Shown here: piece by piece, positions 45,371-55,954 of the stretch
Position numbering within the stretch: the first letter of the stretch is position 1
How the letters are laid out: each line of letters starts with the position of its first letter
From: Hydnum rufescens UP504
Lineage: Eukaryota > Basidiomycota > Agaricomycetes > Cantharellales > Hydnaceae
Direction of reading: 5' to 3'
Assembly (NCBI GenBank): GCA_014904985.1
Contig: MU128943.1
Span: forward strand, 112,397 to 176,396
DNA length: 64,000 nucleotides
Translations under genes and position numbers: made by a program
Notes under the pieces: model-generated
Told to the model about the DNA's origin: nothing
The model's database searches: none
Seen by the model: only the letters and a program-made list of their open reading frames with translations

Positions 45371-48317
45371 CAGTCTTTCACTGGTCAATGAGCCACACCA
45401 GTCAATGAGCCAACTAACTAGATCTTCATCAATTTAAAAGATATACCTTTACTTCCACTTGCATACTGGGGGGACACCTCTAGGGAATAGCTGTGCCAAA
45501 TTTCAAGGGAAATGGATGCACAGAAATCTCGTAATGTGAATCATTAGGAGTAATGTAGTTAATTTCCATGGAGATCCAATTCCTCAGCAGGTTTTTCTCT
45601 ACCTCTTTCATCCTATAAAGGTCCAAAAACTTGTATTATTCCTTGGTGACACTTAAAACATGATTTTTCATTATTGATGTGAAAGCATGGCTGTTTCTTT
45701 GGTGGAGAAAACATGGTGATGATAAAAAATTCAATCTCTGACACTGATGCGCTTCATCTCAATTTACCTTTGCAAGCCCGGATCTCCCTGACTCCCATCC
45801 ATTGCCTTCCTTAACTAGCAGCCAACTAATTATGACTCAGCATGCCCTATCTCAAGAACGCCAGGCTCATAACATGACTTGTGTACGCAATGAGAAGCAC
45901 CAGCATGCTGTGGATGCATATTCCAAGGCAGCTGAACAGGCACACCTTGATGGCAAACATGTGCCTAGCTTTCATTCAATGGCAAAGAAGCTTGGAGTTG
46001 ATAGGTCAACCCTCCAGCACCATGTTGAAGGAGGGAGAACTATCAGTGACACCAATGCTGAAAAAGGCCACCTCAATGTGCAGGAGAGTGAAGTACTCAT
46101 AAACTTCATTATTAAAATGGCTGATTGTGGCTTTCCATTGACACTCAAAAAGATTGCCTTGTATGCACTCAAGATTGCCAAAAAACGAAACCCAAACCTT
46201 GCAGAAGTTGGGCAGAATTGGGCACATCGCTTCGTAACCAAGCACAGTGACCGGCTTGCATCATTGTGGAGCTCAGGTCTTGACACTGTCTGTGCAGCAG
46301 CCCTAAATCCATGAAACATAAAGGATTACTACGACACTCTGCAGAAAATCCAAGATACATACCGTATTTGTGACCATAATATTTACAATTTCGATGAGAG
46401 TGGTTACCCCCTTGGTCCAAGTGGCAAGGAGTGTGTTGTTGGGCGCAGGGGGACGAAGCAACAGAAAAAGTGGTGCAATGGTGACAAAGAGAACGTTACT
46501 GTCTTGGTGGCGATAAGTGCAGATGGTACCTCTATCCCACCTGTTGTCATCTTCAAAGGGAAATATTTTTTGAAGGACTGGTTACAAGAAAACCCTCTTG
46601 AAGCTGTGTGCGTACAATAAGAGCATGTATCAGCCCATATTGTTGACACTCACTCTACCAGGTATTGCCGCTCCAGTAAGGGGTGGACTGAGAGCAAAAT
46701 TGCAGTAGACTGGCTACGATACTTCAAAGAGAAAACCTGCAACAAGTTAGAGCACCAAGATGAGTACTGCCTGCTATTGCTTGATGGCCATGTTTTGCAC
46801 GAGTCAATTGCATTCATTGACTACACCGATGCTCACAATATCATTGTCCTATGCTTTCCATCACACTCCACACATGCCCTCCAGCCTCTTGATGTTGTGG
46901 TCTTCTCAGTAGCAAAACGTGCCTGGGTTGATGAGGTCCATTCCTTTGAGACAATGACAGGGTTTCATGTCACAAAAGACATGTTCCTAAGGGTCTATGG
47001 AGCTGCTCACCTTAAATCCTTCACTCATGAAAACATTCTCACCTCATTTTGAAAAACTGGCATTGTTACATTCGACCCCACAGTCATCACCCCGCAGCAG
47101 ATGGCCCCTAGTGTTGAACTGGCAGCCTGTGGTTCAATGCCTATTGATCCTCCATCTCTGGTCAAGCGCATACTTCAGACATACTGCCAGATTTGGGATG
47201 CAGCAGATAGCACCACAATGGAGGCCCTACATGATCATGGACTGCAGGCCACCACACCTGATATGGACACTACAGGGAGTGGTCATATAGAACTGGACCC
47301 TAGCCTTCACACATCTACCCCCGACCACCTTAAAAATGCATTCACAGATTCCTCAGCCCGCTTCCTGTTCAGTACATCTCCATTGAAATCAGCCTCAAGT
47401 TTACCACCAAGGATCTACCAAAAACATCCCATACCAGTTTCCATTGATTGGGATCACACCACTATGCAACCATTGCACGCTGAGAGCCGGGACGAAATTC
47501 TACAAGAGAATGAGCTCCTCCGTTCCCATCTCCATGATGCAAAGGCTCAACTAGATGAATACTGTAAAGCCGTGGACATGGGAAATGCCCAACTTGCACT
47601 TGCTGGGATGCATCTTGATTGAACTCGCCGTCAGCTTGCGCACAAAGAGAACAAGAAGACAAGAGACTGTACACGTGTCAAAGCTAGCAGCAAGAGTCGG
47701 ATCCTGACTGACCCCACACTGCATGAAGAAATACAGGAGGCTGAGGCAAGAAGGGAGGCAGCAAGCACGGCAAAGGCAGCAAGAGCCGAGAAGTGACAGT
47801 TAGTAAAGCAGCACAATGCCAGGGTGGACACTCGCCAGAAGGAACGGACACCCACATGGGACCAGGCAAAGGCCAAAAATGAGAGGTTGGAGAAGGAATG
47901 GAGGGAGACCTGTGCCCAATGTTGTGCTGAGGGCTTATGTCTGCCACCGAGGCCCACTATGAAGCTCCGCAAAGACATTTTTGCATTATTCTCTCAAGAT
48001 GGGGGTGAAGGTGCTGGGGGTGATGATGCTGGGGGTAGCAGAGGGGGTGGGAGTGACAGGGCTTCAAGTTCAGATGGCGAAAGCAGTATCAACAATGAGT
48101 AAGAGGATGTGGCTCAAGGACCGGTAACAGCCGAAATGGACCCTGTTCAGTAATTGCCCTCATCCTCTAACAGTTTTGCTTATTTACTATGCTACTACAC
48201 ATAATGCAGCATGAGACACTATGCTACAAGCTCATGAAACTTTTATGGCAAAATTCAAATATTTGCATCAGTGAGAGAGGAAATATGAACACTGGCTCAT
48301 TGACCGGTGAAAGACTG
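45371..48317 (+). mobile_element. pogo-like Tc1/mariner DNA transposon, full length (2947 bp)
   Basis: The left end begins CAGTCTTTCACTGGTCAATG (45371 on) and the right end is its inverted complement with one mismatch (48294-48317, TIR 24 nt). TA dinucleotides flank both ends (45369-45370 and 48318-48319), as expected for the superfamily. A partial copy of the TIR (CCAGTCAATGAGCC) repeats just inside the left end. The only long frame encodes a pogo/Tigger transposase (45832-48102). All structural parts of an autonomous element are present, but the gene has five in-frame stops. Confidence 0.9.
45832..48102 (+). pseudogene. pogo/Tigger-type DDE transposase, broken by five in-frame stops
   Basis: From ATG 45832 to the TAA at 48100-48102 the same frame is open for 757 codons apart from stops at 46312, 46618, 47050, 47620 and 47794; there is no frameshift. 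Domains: an N-terminal psq/CENP-B-like helix-turn-helix (AYSKAAEQAHLDGKHVPSFH then MAKKLGVDRSTLQHHVEGG), a second Tc5/CENP-B HTH region (LINFIIKMADCGFPLTLKKI), then the DDE catalytic core with NFDESGYPLG, LLLLDGH and HALQPLDVVVFS. A C-terminal coiled and charged tail ends SSSDGESSINNE. Four stops are TGA and one TAA; each is one C-to-T change from an Arg or Gln codon. For example, F-stop-KTG stands where this family usually has FRKTG. Not functional as written. Confidence 0.88.
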
Positions 48318-48456
48318 TATTCTTGATCTTTCTAAGGAGCTAGAGTACAGTAGTTAGCTACTTATATACTAAAGACCAAGGACAATAAGGTGGTGCTGGT
48401 GGTGGAAGTCTTATTTATATACCGTGGCAGGCTGCCTATGGGTAGAGATAAGGCGC

Positions 48457-50007
48457 TGTTGGAGGGAAAAATCCCTACCACATAGAGATCCATTTCAGTG
48501 TCGAATTTTCTGATGAACAAATTAAAAATGTACCAATATGTCATCCAAATAACAATCCTTTCATCTGTTCATGGATGAGCATGAATTCCATATGCCTGAG
48601 AAGATGTAAATGGAATGCTCATTTCCTTTGTACACAAGTCAATCTCCCAGGGTCTTCAACAGGCCACAGGGACTGTATTCATTTATGCCTTACCATAAGC
48701 CATGATATGGTGCACCCAGCAATTCAACTTGCCCTTCTGTATATCGTCTTGAATTCTCCTTCAATCTGCTCATACAGATCTTGTTGCCTTAAGGGCGACT
48801 CTAATGAATGGTGATTATGTAATACGATGGATTACACACTTGGGCCTTCATTCCTACTCCCGGATATGTTTACATAATCAAATAGGGGCAAATGCGGCAC
48901 TCTTAAGGAGTATTTGTCGAATTTCTCCGTCAGTTTTGATCGTATCGGCTCGAAAAAGTAGCGTCCGGAAAGATATGATTCACACCTATCCAACGATACC
49001 AAGCACGAGTCGATCCGATTAAAATTGCATGTTATAGAACGATTTTACTATGGAATCCATGCTCTTAAGGAGTATTTTCCACTTTTCGAAGTCAATTCGT
49101 ATCCGATCAACTCGTAAATATAGCACCTTGAAAGCTGTCATCAATACCTATCGAATGATACCAATTACGTGTTCATCGAATCAGAACTGAGGCTTCTGGA
49201 ATGATTTCACCTGCTCATTCATAATTAGAAGATGTATTTTTCGAATTTCTCAGTCAGTTTTGATCGGATTTGCATGAAACAACTGCGCCTAGAAAGGTAT
49301 TAAAAATGCCCATCCAACGATATAAAGGGCGTCACGAACGAAAAAGAACTTGGTGTTCTACATACGAATTTCCCCCTTGTCTCAGGAGAACATCATTCCC
49401 CCTTCCAATTTTCAAATATCGAATATTGTCCAGCAGCCTTATATCCGAAGGATAGGACATTCAGGACGACTCATTCCACCATTCCTCAAGGGAATCTGTC
49501 CAAAAGGGAAGGAGAAATAGTCATTTTATGCTCTATCCTATCCCCAGACTTGTAAATTGAATATCTCTGTCAGTTTTGAAGCTTTTGACTTGATTCCTTT
49601 TTCTACATATTTCCCCTATCTCCCTGCTTCCGTCGGATATTTGATCTCATAGCTGGGTTGTATATCAAGTGAATTGTGTTGAAAATTCCATTGTCTTCCC
49701 CCTCCCCAGTCTGAAGCACTGAAGTATTGCTGCTGGATTTCTGGGCGAATTCCATCTGAGGACATTGCTACTACTACACTTTGTCTAAGGCCACAAGACT
49801 AGGACCTTGGGGTGTGGTATTTGTGGCATAATTTCCCCTTTATTCATCTGCTTGAGCAACTACTGCTGACAGCAGATTATCTTCTATCCTAAAGACCCTC
49901 CTACACTTGGACCTGAACATTTGGATTATTTTGGTGGCCCCCATTCTTTGTTCTCGATTCCATATCATGGACTGTGGCAGAGATCCCCCCTTTTTCTCCT
50001 GCTTACA
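48457..50007 (+). repeat. TGTTGG...TTACA LTR-like repeat, copy 1
   Basis: It starts TGTTGGAGGGAAAAATCCCTAC and ends CCTGCTTACA, the TG...CA ends of an LTR. The order of blocks is shared with the other copies: the small-hairpin start, a CAATTCAACTTGCC block, GATTATGTAATACGATGG, iterated modules of about 160 bp centred on CAGTTTTGATC (near 48930, 49090 and 49257), a CTCAAGGGAA block, a CTCCCCAGT block and CACTTGGACCTGAACATTTG. No gag-pol frame is present, so this is a solo LTR or a non-autonomous element. No clean target duplication was found. Confidence 0.6.
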
Positions 50008-50011
50008 GTGC

Positions 50012-52485
50012 TGTTGGAGGGATAAAACCCTACTATGTACATACCTCATCTGGGCCCAACTACCTCCTCAAATGAATCCATATTTTTACATTTCCCTCGT
50101 ATCCATACTTGTTGTTCCTTTGGCCATCATATAGCATGGATTCCACATCCCAGGAACCATGGTCCTATTACTTTTCCTCTACCATATATATGAGACAATT
50201 ACTTGTCTGTCCATGGCACTTCAACAGGCCATCCGAAATTGTACTTATTCCAAGCCAGTTTAACAAGGCTACAGCAATTCAACTTGCTTACTTTTGTCCA
50301 CCTATTGTATCACTATTGACAGAGACTGAGAATGAGGAACGAGCCTCAGTCTCCCAGTTAGATAATCAGTTGAGTGGCAGAGTCACATGTTCTTGACCAT
50401 ACTCGATCCACTCAACTGGAACTCTTGCACATCAATCTTCCTCATCAGTTTGAATATAAATTTGCACCCACCCACCTCCCCCTTTGCTCTTACTGTTGGT
50501 CCAATGAACAATGTGCCTGATGTAGGGTCTTTCAGTTGTGTAGCCTACATCCCGCACTCCAAGGCTCCAGGCCATTCAACCTGGTTCCTTCAACCCACCT
50601 AGCTGTGACCACAAGCAAGAGATTATCTAACCGGCATATCCACTTGCCTCAAGGGTGGTATTTGACCTTGGATTACATAACATGATGCTCACTCACGGAC
50701 TTGTCACATGTTAAATAGGGGTTATTGCAACACTCTCAAGGAGTAAATAAGGCATATCTCACTCAGTTTTGTTCGGATCGACTCGGAAAAATAGCGCCCA
50801 GAAAGCTGTGATCAATACCTATCTAACGGTACCACATACACGTCTATCGGATACGAATTGCACCCTCCAGATTGATTTTACCTCATACTTCACACTATCC
50901 TTCAGTATTTTTCAAATATATCCACCAGTTTTGATCCGATTCATTAGCAATGACCACTCCTGGACAAAACCTAAAAATATGCATCAAATGGTACCAAGGG
51001 AAAAAGGAGTTATACCTTGGTGAGCCATCCGCTTCAACGTTGTCTGGGCCTCGATGTTTTGAAGCAGGCGAATGCATCACTTCAAAATCAAAAAGCAATA
51101 TGTACGAGATCCATAAATCCCTACACCATAGAAATCCTCATCCGAGGCCATTTTCCCTACGAACGAATCAATTATATGTCACCACGCTCATTTAATTTTA
51201 TCGCCATTCGTTTATTCAAGAAATCAATTGGATTCCTACCCCTTTCCAACCCATAATATCGCCTCATTCCTTTACCATGTCTACCAGTCAATTTATTGAC
51301 TATCTGTCGGACTTCAACAGTCCTCATCAAAAAGGGGCAGTTTATGCCCTACTTCAAGTCCATTTTCTTTGGACAAGGCAATTCAACTTGCCATCTTTCT
51401 TCAAGTCTGGATGACTTGCCTGCTCTTCCAAGCCATCCTATTGCCTTAAGGGCGATGAATTGTGATTATGTAACGAAGCGGACCGGGCCTAGTTCCAATT
51501 CTGGACTCGCGGATCCATCACATGATCCAGATAGGGGCTGCACTACTCTGAAGGAGTATTTTTCGAATTTCTCCGTCATTTTTGATCGGATCGACTCGAA
51601 ACGACCGCGCCCAGAAAGATACGAATCGTACCTATCGAACGGTACCAAACACGAAACGAACGGATCAAAAATGCGGTCCCTGTAACAATATCTTGCCATG
51701 ATTCATACTCTGAAGGAGTATTTTTCGAATTTCTCCGTCAGTTTTGATCGGATCGACTCGAAACAACCATTCCCTGAAAGCTGTTAAAAATGCGCATCGA
51801 ACGGTACCAAGGGAAAAACGAGCGGACGCGAACTCCATTTTTCACAAGACAACTCCCTCCCCATGACTCCCCCTTTGCTCCACCATTCAAAATAGCGAAT
51901 TACTTCCGGCCCTCTTATGTCCGATGGAGAAGACCCTCAGGGCGACCTATTCCACTTTTCCTTAAGGGAACTTGTCCAGGTTTGAAGGAGGAATAGCATG
52001 TAATGTGTCAATCTCCCCTTTTATCTTGAAATTGGAATATCTCCATCAGTTTTGAAGATTTTAACTTGATTTCTTTTTCTCTGTGTGTCCCTTAAGTCCG
52101 ACTTTTTCACTTTCTATTGAGTCGAAGTCTGGATTGTATATTAGGTGCAGCTAGCACACAAATTCATTAGTTCTCCCCCTCCCTCCAGTTTGAAGCTCCT
52201 TGAACAGCTGCTGGTCCCTGGGTGATTTCTCACTAAAAAAAGCGAATTCTAACTACACTTTGACTAAGGTCTCAAGAAGAGATTCTTAGGGTGTGGTAAT
52301 TTGACTGAAAGACACATTCTCACTTAATTGCTTGGGCTTTGTTGGCTCACTGCAATTTCCCCTGTTCAAAAGACCTTCCCCCACTCGAACCTGAACATCT
52401 GGATTAGATCTGTGATCCCCTCTTTCGTCCCCGGCTCAACATCGTGGACAGTAGTTGGATTGGTTTAATAACCATCCTGCTTACA
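50012..52485 (+). repeat. TGTTGG LTR-like repeat, copies 2 and 3 (mosaic)
   Basis: A new TGTTGGAGGGATAAAACCCT start follows the end of copy 1 by four bases. Inside, a second truncated copy starts near 51115 (CCCTACACCATAGAAATCC), so two partial copies are fused. Pairs of the 160-bp module occur at 50764/50930 and 51586/51741. The block from about 51260 to 51975 is highly similar, in inverted orientation, to 61370-60715. Short open frames that look conserved between the two (51296-51685 and 60947-61336) are by-products of nucleotide similarity. Confidence 0.55.
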
Positions 52486-53160
52486 GCGGATTAGAACTTG
52501 GCTTTCTGTAATTTAGTCTCCCCATGTCTCATCTCACTTTTACCTTCGCTTTTCTGATTACTAAAGGAAATTATGATTCTGGAACCCTATGTCCAATGGA
52601 GAGTACATCTAGGGCGACAAGTTCCACCTTTCCCCAAGGGATTTTGTTCAGTAGGAGAGGAGGAATACCTTGGTTAAGCCATATTCCCCAATTCTGACTT
52701 GATATTGGAATAGCTCCTTCAGTTTTGAAGCTTTGGACTTGATTTCTTTTTCATTATTTTTACCTTAATCCCACCTTTCCGCTGGTTACCATAGCATTTT
52801 TCTTTGATGTATATTGAGTGCAGGAGATGTGAATTTCTATCATCTTTCCCCCCATCCCCAGTTGAAAAGCTAGTTGAACTGCTGCTGGTGTCAGGGTAAA
52901 TTCCACAACTCAATCCCCACTAATAACACTTTTGATAGGCTCTCAAGAGGAGAACCTAGAGTGTTATTCCCTGATTTAACAGCCCCTTCATTTATTGTCT
53001 GGATAGGCTCTGTCTATACAGGACCATTTCACCCATCCAAAGACCTCTCCTCCCCTCAGACCTAAACATTTGGATTGACCCTGTGATCCCTTCTTCTCAT
53101 CCTCATATCCATTTCATGAACTGTGGTTGGATTCGGCTTCCATTTCCTACTTACAGCACC
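52486..53160 (+). repeat. fragment of the TGTTGG LTR-like repeat
   Basis: The 3' half of the repeat family is recognisable again: CTCCTTCAGTTTTGAAGC, a CCCCCATCCCCAGTTGAAAAGC block, CCTAAACATTTGGATTGACC and GAACTGTGGTTGGATTCGG ending CTACTTACAGCACC near 53158. Confidence 0.5.
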
Positions 53161-53375
53161 TAGGGTGGTCCTTTTACAAGGATAATCTTAGATTTTATTT
53201 CCCTCTCATGCTCCTCCTTTCCTGTGGAATTCCTCATCAGACTTGTAGTGTGCTATTCTCCTCTGCTTATCCAGCTTTCCCTTTTTGAGTCTCTGCAAGG
53301 CAGATGTGGTGCATCTCTCCTCATTTTGGGCATAGTGTACATAGATTTGGGGTAGGTTTCATATGAGGGCATAGG

Positions 53376-54290
53376 TTACATTAGATGGTGGGTCATACTT
53401 AGCTTGGTAAATGCCAGAGTGGCTTCAATGAAGTTTTCCAGGTGTTTGATGCCTTCCATGGTGCCAAGTAGGTGCCACAGTTGGCAGTCTTCCCCATGGC
53501 CCAGGAAATGTTGTTTATCATTGAAGATCAGGCATTTGTAGAGGATGTGGTCTCACATCTGGGTCAGTTCTCCACACTGGCAGTGCCAGTCCTCATTGGG
53601 CATGAATTTGATGTAGTAGCTTCTGATATGTGCATGGCCTGTTCAGCATTGGATTAGCCTGCTGAATGTCTTCTGGGCAAGTGTGCATAGCCACTTCAAC
53701 AGTCAGAGGGAGGGGGGGAATTTGTTTGCAATCTTGTATTTTGATGGGTGATGCTGTTGGGGGTCTGTGATCCACATGTGGACCCAGCATTCCCTGAGCT
53801 TGTGATGGCACATACATCCCACAAAGGCTGCTGAGTGGTATTCTGGGCAGGCTGGTTGTTTTGTGCTGCCTTCTTTTGCCAGTTCATCTGACCACTCATT
53901 TCCAGTGATATTCTGGTGGCCTGGGACCCAGGATAGGACAATTTTGGTGTCTTGCAGTTCATAGAGTATTGCACAGGTTATGGCTTGGAAATGGCATGAG
54001 CAGTTTTGCACTTTCCCAAGGGTTCCCTTGTGGATCCATTGCAAGGCACCCATATTGTCAGCAAAGAAGTGGATTGATTTGATGCAGCCCCTCTCTGGGT
54101 CATATGTAATAAGTTCCTTAACTGCTTCAGCTGCCATTGCAAGGGCTTCCATCTCCACATCAAAGACCTCTACATGTTGCCCCAAGGACAATAAGGAGTG
54201 GAGGTGAATAAGGAAAGGGGGATGAATAAGCACTAGGTAAGCCTTAATGGGGGAATTACTAATAATGGTGATTGGCATGGATGAGGTCAC
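53376..54290 (-). pseudogene. 5'-truncated non-LTR retrotransposon remnant: RNase H domain and tail
   Basis: One frame on the minus strand carries an RNase H fold: VEVFDVEMEALAMAAEAVKE (catalytic Glu), IHFFADNMGALQWI (Asp), and SWVPGHQNITGNEWSDELAKEG (His and Asp). The same frame continues through three TGA codons (53703, 53643 and 53553) into the typical post-RNase H tail of Tad/I-type LINEs: KTFSRLIQC, then HCQCGELTQM and DHILYKC, a Cys-Cys-His-Cys knuckle. The frame stops at 53376-53378. The first RNase H Asp and the whole reverse transcriptase are missing upstream, as expected from 5' truncation at reverse transcription. The start near 54205-54290 is only the edge of the open frame. Confidence 0.75.
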
Positions 54291-54416
54291 ATGATGAGGT
54301 TGTGATACAACTCATAACAGTACCTGCCCCTTTAAAGTGGAGAGCCCTCAGAGCACATTATTTAAGGGGTTGAAAGTAGGAGAAAAAATAGGAGGGTGAG
54401 GATTCTTAAGAGAATA

Positions 54417-54738
54417 GGGGGTTTCATGCACTGCAAATTGCTCTCAAATAGCTCCCAAATACTGTAGTCAAATGAGATTTGGGAGTTTCCCAAAAACTGA
54501 TTTGTGAGTCATTTGAAAATGGATTTGAAGCTACCTGAGCTCCAAATCACTTCTCAAAAGTGTCCAAATTCTCACTTTTCAATTCAAAAATGGATTTGAG
54601 AGTGATTTGAAAAGTGATTTGGGGCTCAGGTAGCTCCAAATCACTTTTCAAATCATGCTCAAATTAGTTTTTGTGAAACTCATTTGGCTATGCTATTTGG
54701 GAGCTATTTGGGAACAATTTGGGCTGCATGAAACCCCC
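54417..54738. mobile_element. foldback MITE with TA target duplication (322 bp)
   Basis: The left end GGGGGTTTCATGCACTGCAA and the right end (inverted) GGGGGTTTCATGCAGCCCAA continue with CTCCCAAATA and CAAATGAG blocks, so the inverted similarity reaches about 90 bp inwards. Central blocks (GCTACCTGAGCTCC against GGGGCTCAGGTAGCTCC) pair as well, so nearly the whole element can fold into one hairpin. TA flanks both ends (54415-54416 and 54739-54740). It has no coding capacity. Confidence 0.85.
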
Positions 54739-54759
54739 TAATGTAAGAGATCCCTCAGG

Positions 54760-55540
54760 GGGTTGCAAGAAATCAGTGAGAGTGTCACAAGAGGTCTGCC
54801 AGAGTGCTGTGACAGGACCATGAGAAACTTGCAAGTGTTGCAACAACAATGACAAAATGTCATGAAGGACTGTGAGAAAATTTGTGTATCATGGCTGTTA
54901 CAAGTCATACATGTAACCTCATACATAAGCACATCACATCCACCTCCACCTTCCTTAATAATCCCCTTACCAATCCTCCCTTGATCTTAGTATATAAGTA
55001 GCTACTGCTCATACTCTAGCTCCTTAGAAGATTGAGAATACATGTCTCTGTGATTGTCTCTTCTCACCAATCCTCCTTTTGTCTCAAGTCTCCCTGAGAA
55101 TTTGGTTCCTCCACTTCATTCCTCCACATTCTTGTCTTCCATGACATTACATAACCCTTGCTTCATGAGCCTCCTTGTCAATCATATTAAGGGGCTCCTG
55201 TTTGTTCTCAGCCTGATTACATAATCACCTCCCCAAGCCACAAACAACCCTTAACAATGGCAAAATGTGTTGCAAGAGGTCCATGAAAGGACTGGGGATT
55301 TTGAGAAGTTTTGCATGGGGTTGCAAGAGGTTGTGAGAGACTTGAGAGAGGTCACAAGAGACCATGCAGAATTTGGTGGAAGTGTTGCAGCAAATTTTGT
55401 TGCAAGAGGTCCACAAGAGGACCATGAGAAAATTGTGGAAGTGTTTGTGGCAAATTTTGTTGTGAGAGGTCTGTGGAAGCACTGTGAGAAATCTGCGAGA
55501 TTGTCACAAGGGGCCTGTGAAAGGACCATGAGTCAGGATC
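54760..55540. repeat. 60-bp-period minisatellite interrupted by a solo LTR
   Basis: Units of 60 bp with the core CAAATTTTGTTGCAAGAGGTC...GGACCATGAGAAAATT repeat from 55261 to about 55535, and diverged units lie before the LTR at 54760-54895. Purine-rich on the plus strand. Alignment is clearest between 55381-55440 and 55441-55500. Confidence 0.75.
54896..55256 (+). mobile_element. solo LTR (361 bp) with 5-bp target duplication ATGGC
   Basis: It starts TGTTACAAGTC and ends CCCTTAACA (TG...CA with TGTTA/TAACA short inverted ends). The five bases before (54891-54895) and after (55257-55261) are both ATGGC, a perfect target-site duplication. A TATA motif (AGTATATAAGTAG, near 54990) lies where an LTR promoter would be. 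No internal retroelement sequence remains, so it arose by LTR-LTR recombination. Related partial copies are at 44838, 45187 and 63659. Confidence 0.88.
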
Positions 55541-55954
55541 AAATTGACATTTGCTTCTGCCCATGGATTTACCCATCAGAGTATCATTCTTCATCAACTC
55601 TATCATATGGCACCTACTTCTTCAAATGCTCTCACCTCCTCTCTCCCTCCATTCAGTCAGGCAGTTAATGTCATCCTTACCATTATTGGCATTTCTCTTG
55701 TTATTATTGCCCTCATACTATTGGGCCTCAACCAGTGGGCTGTGGGCTGGGTAATCAACCAGTGGTAGCATTGGTAGCCTTGTCAGCACCCCTTATCCCC
55801 TTGCTCCCCACACAAGTCAATGCAGTTGCCAGTCCAGACTCCTCCTCCTACTTCACCCCCATTCCCTGAATCCTCACCACCCATCCCAATCCCTGCTCCC
55901 TCAGCATCACTACAGTCCTTCAACTCCTTTGACACCTTTGGGGTACTCAGGCAT
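55541..55954. other. non-coding stretch
   Basis: No supported gene. A hydrophobic open frame at 55544-55768 (Leu-rich) is unsupported. The stretch is C-rich with TCCCCAC-type runs. Confidence 0.4.

Noticed and set aside
46312..47796. Repeated in-frame TGA codons considered as stop-codon reassignment or selenocysteine
   Set aside because: Host genes in the window end at TGA normally, one of the stops is TAA, and the same C-to-T pattern affects non-stop positions in other repeats. Mutation explains it better.
51296..51685. 129-codon open frame with a close counterpart at 60947-61336 on the other strand
   Set aside because: The similarity is at nucleotide level over a whole non-coding repeat and extends well beyond the frames. 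Other copies of the repeat do not keep the frame, and the peptide resembles no protein.
55544..55768. Leu-rich hydrophobic open frame, possible small membrane protein
   Set aside because: Lies in T/C-rich non-coding DNA beside a minisatellite; overlapping frames are equally hydrophobic, as expected from composition.
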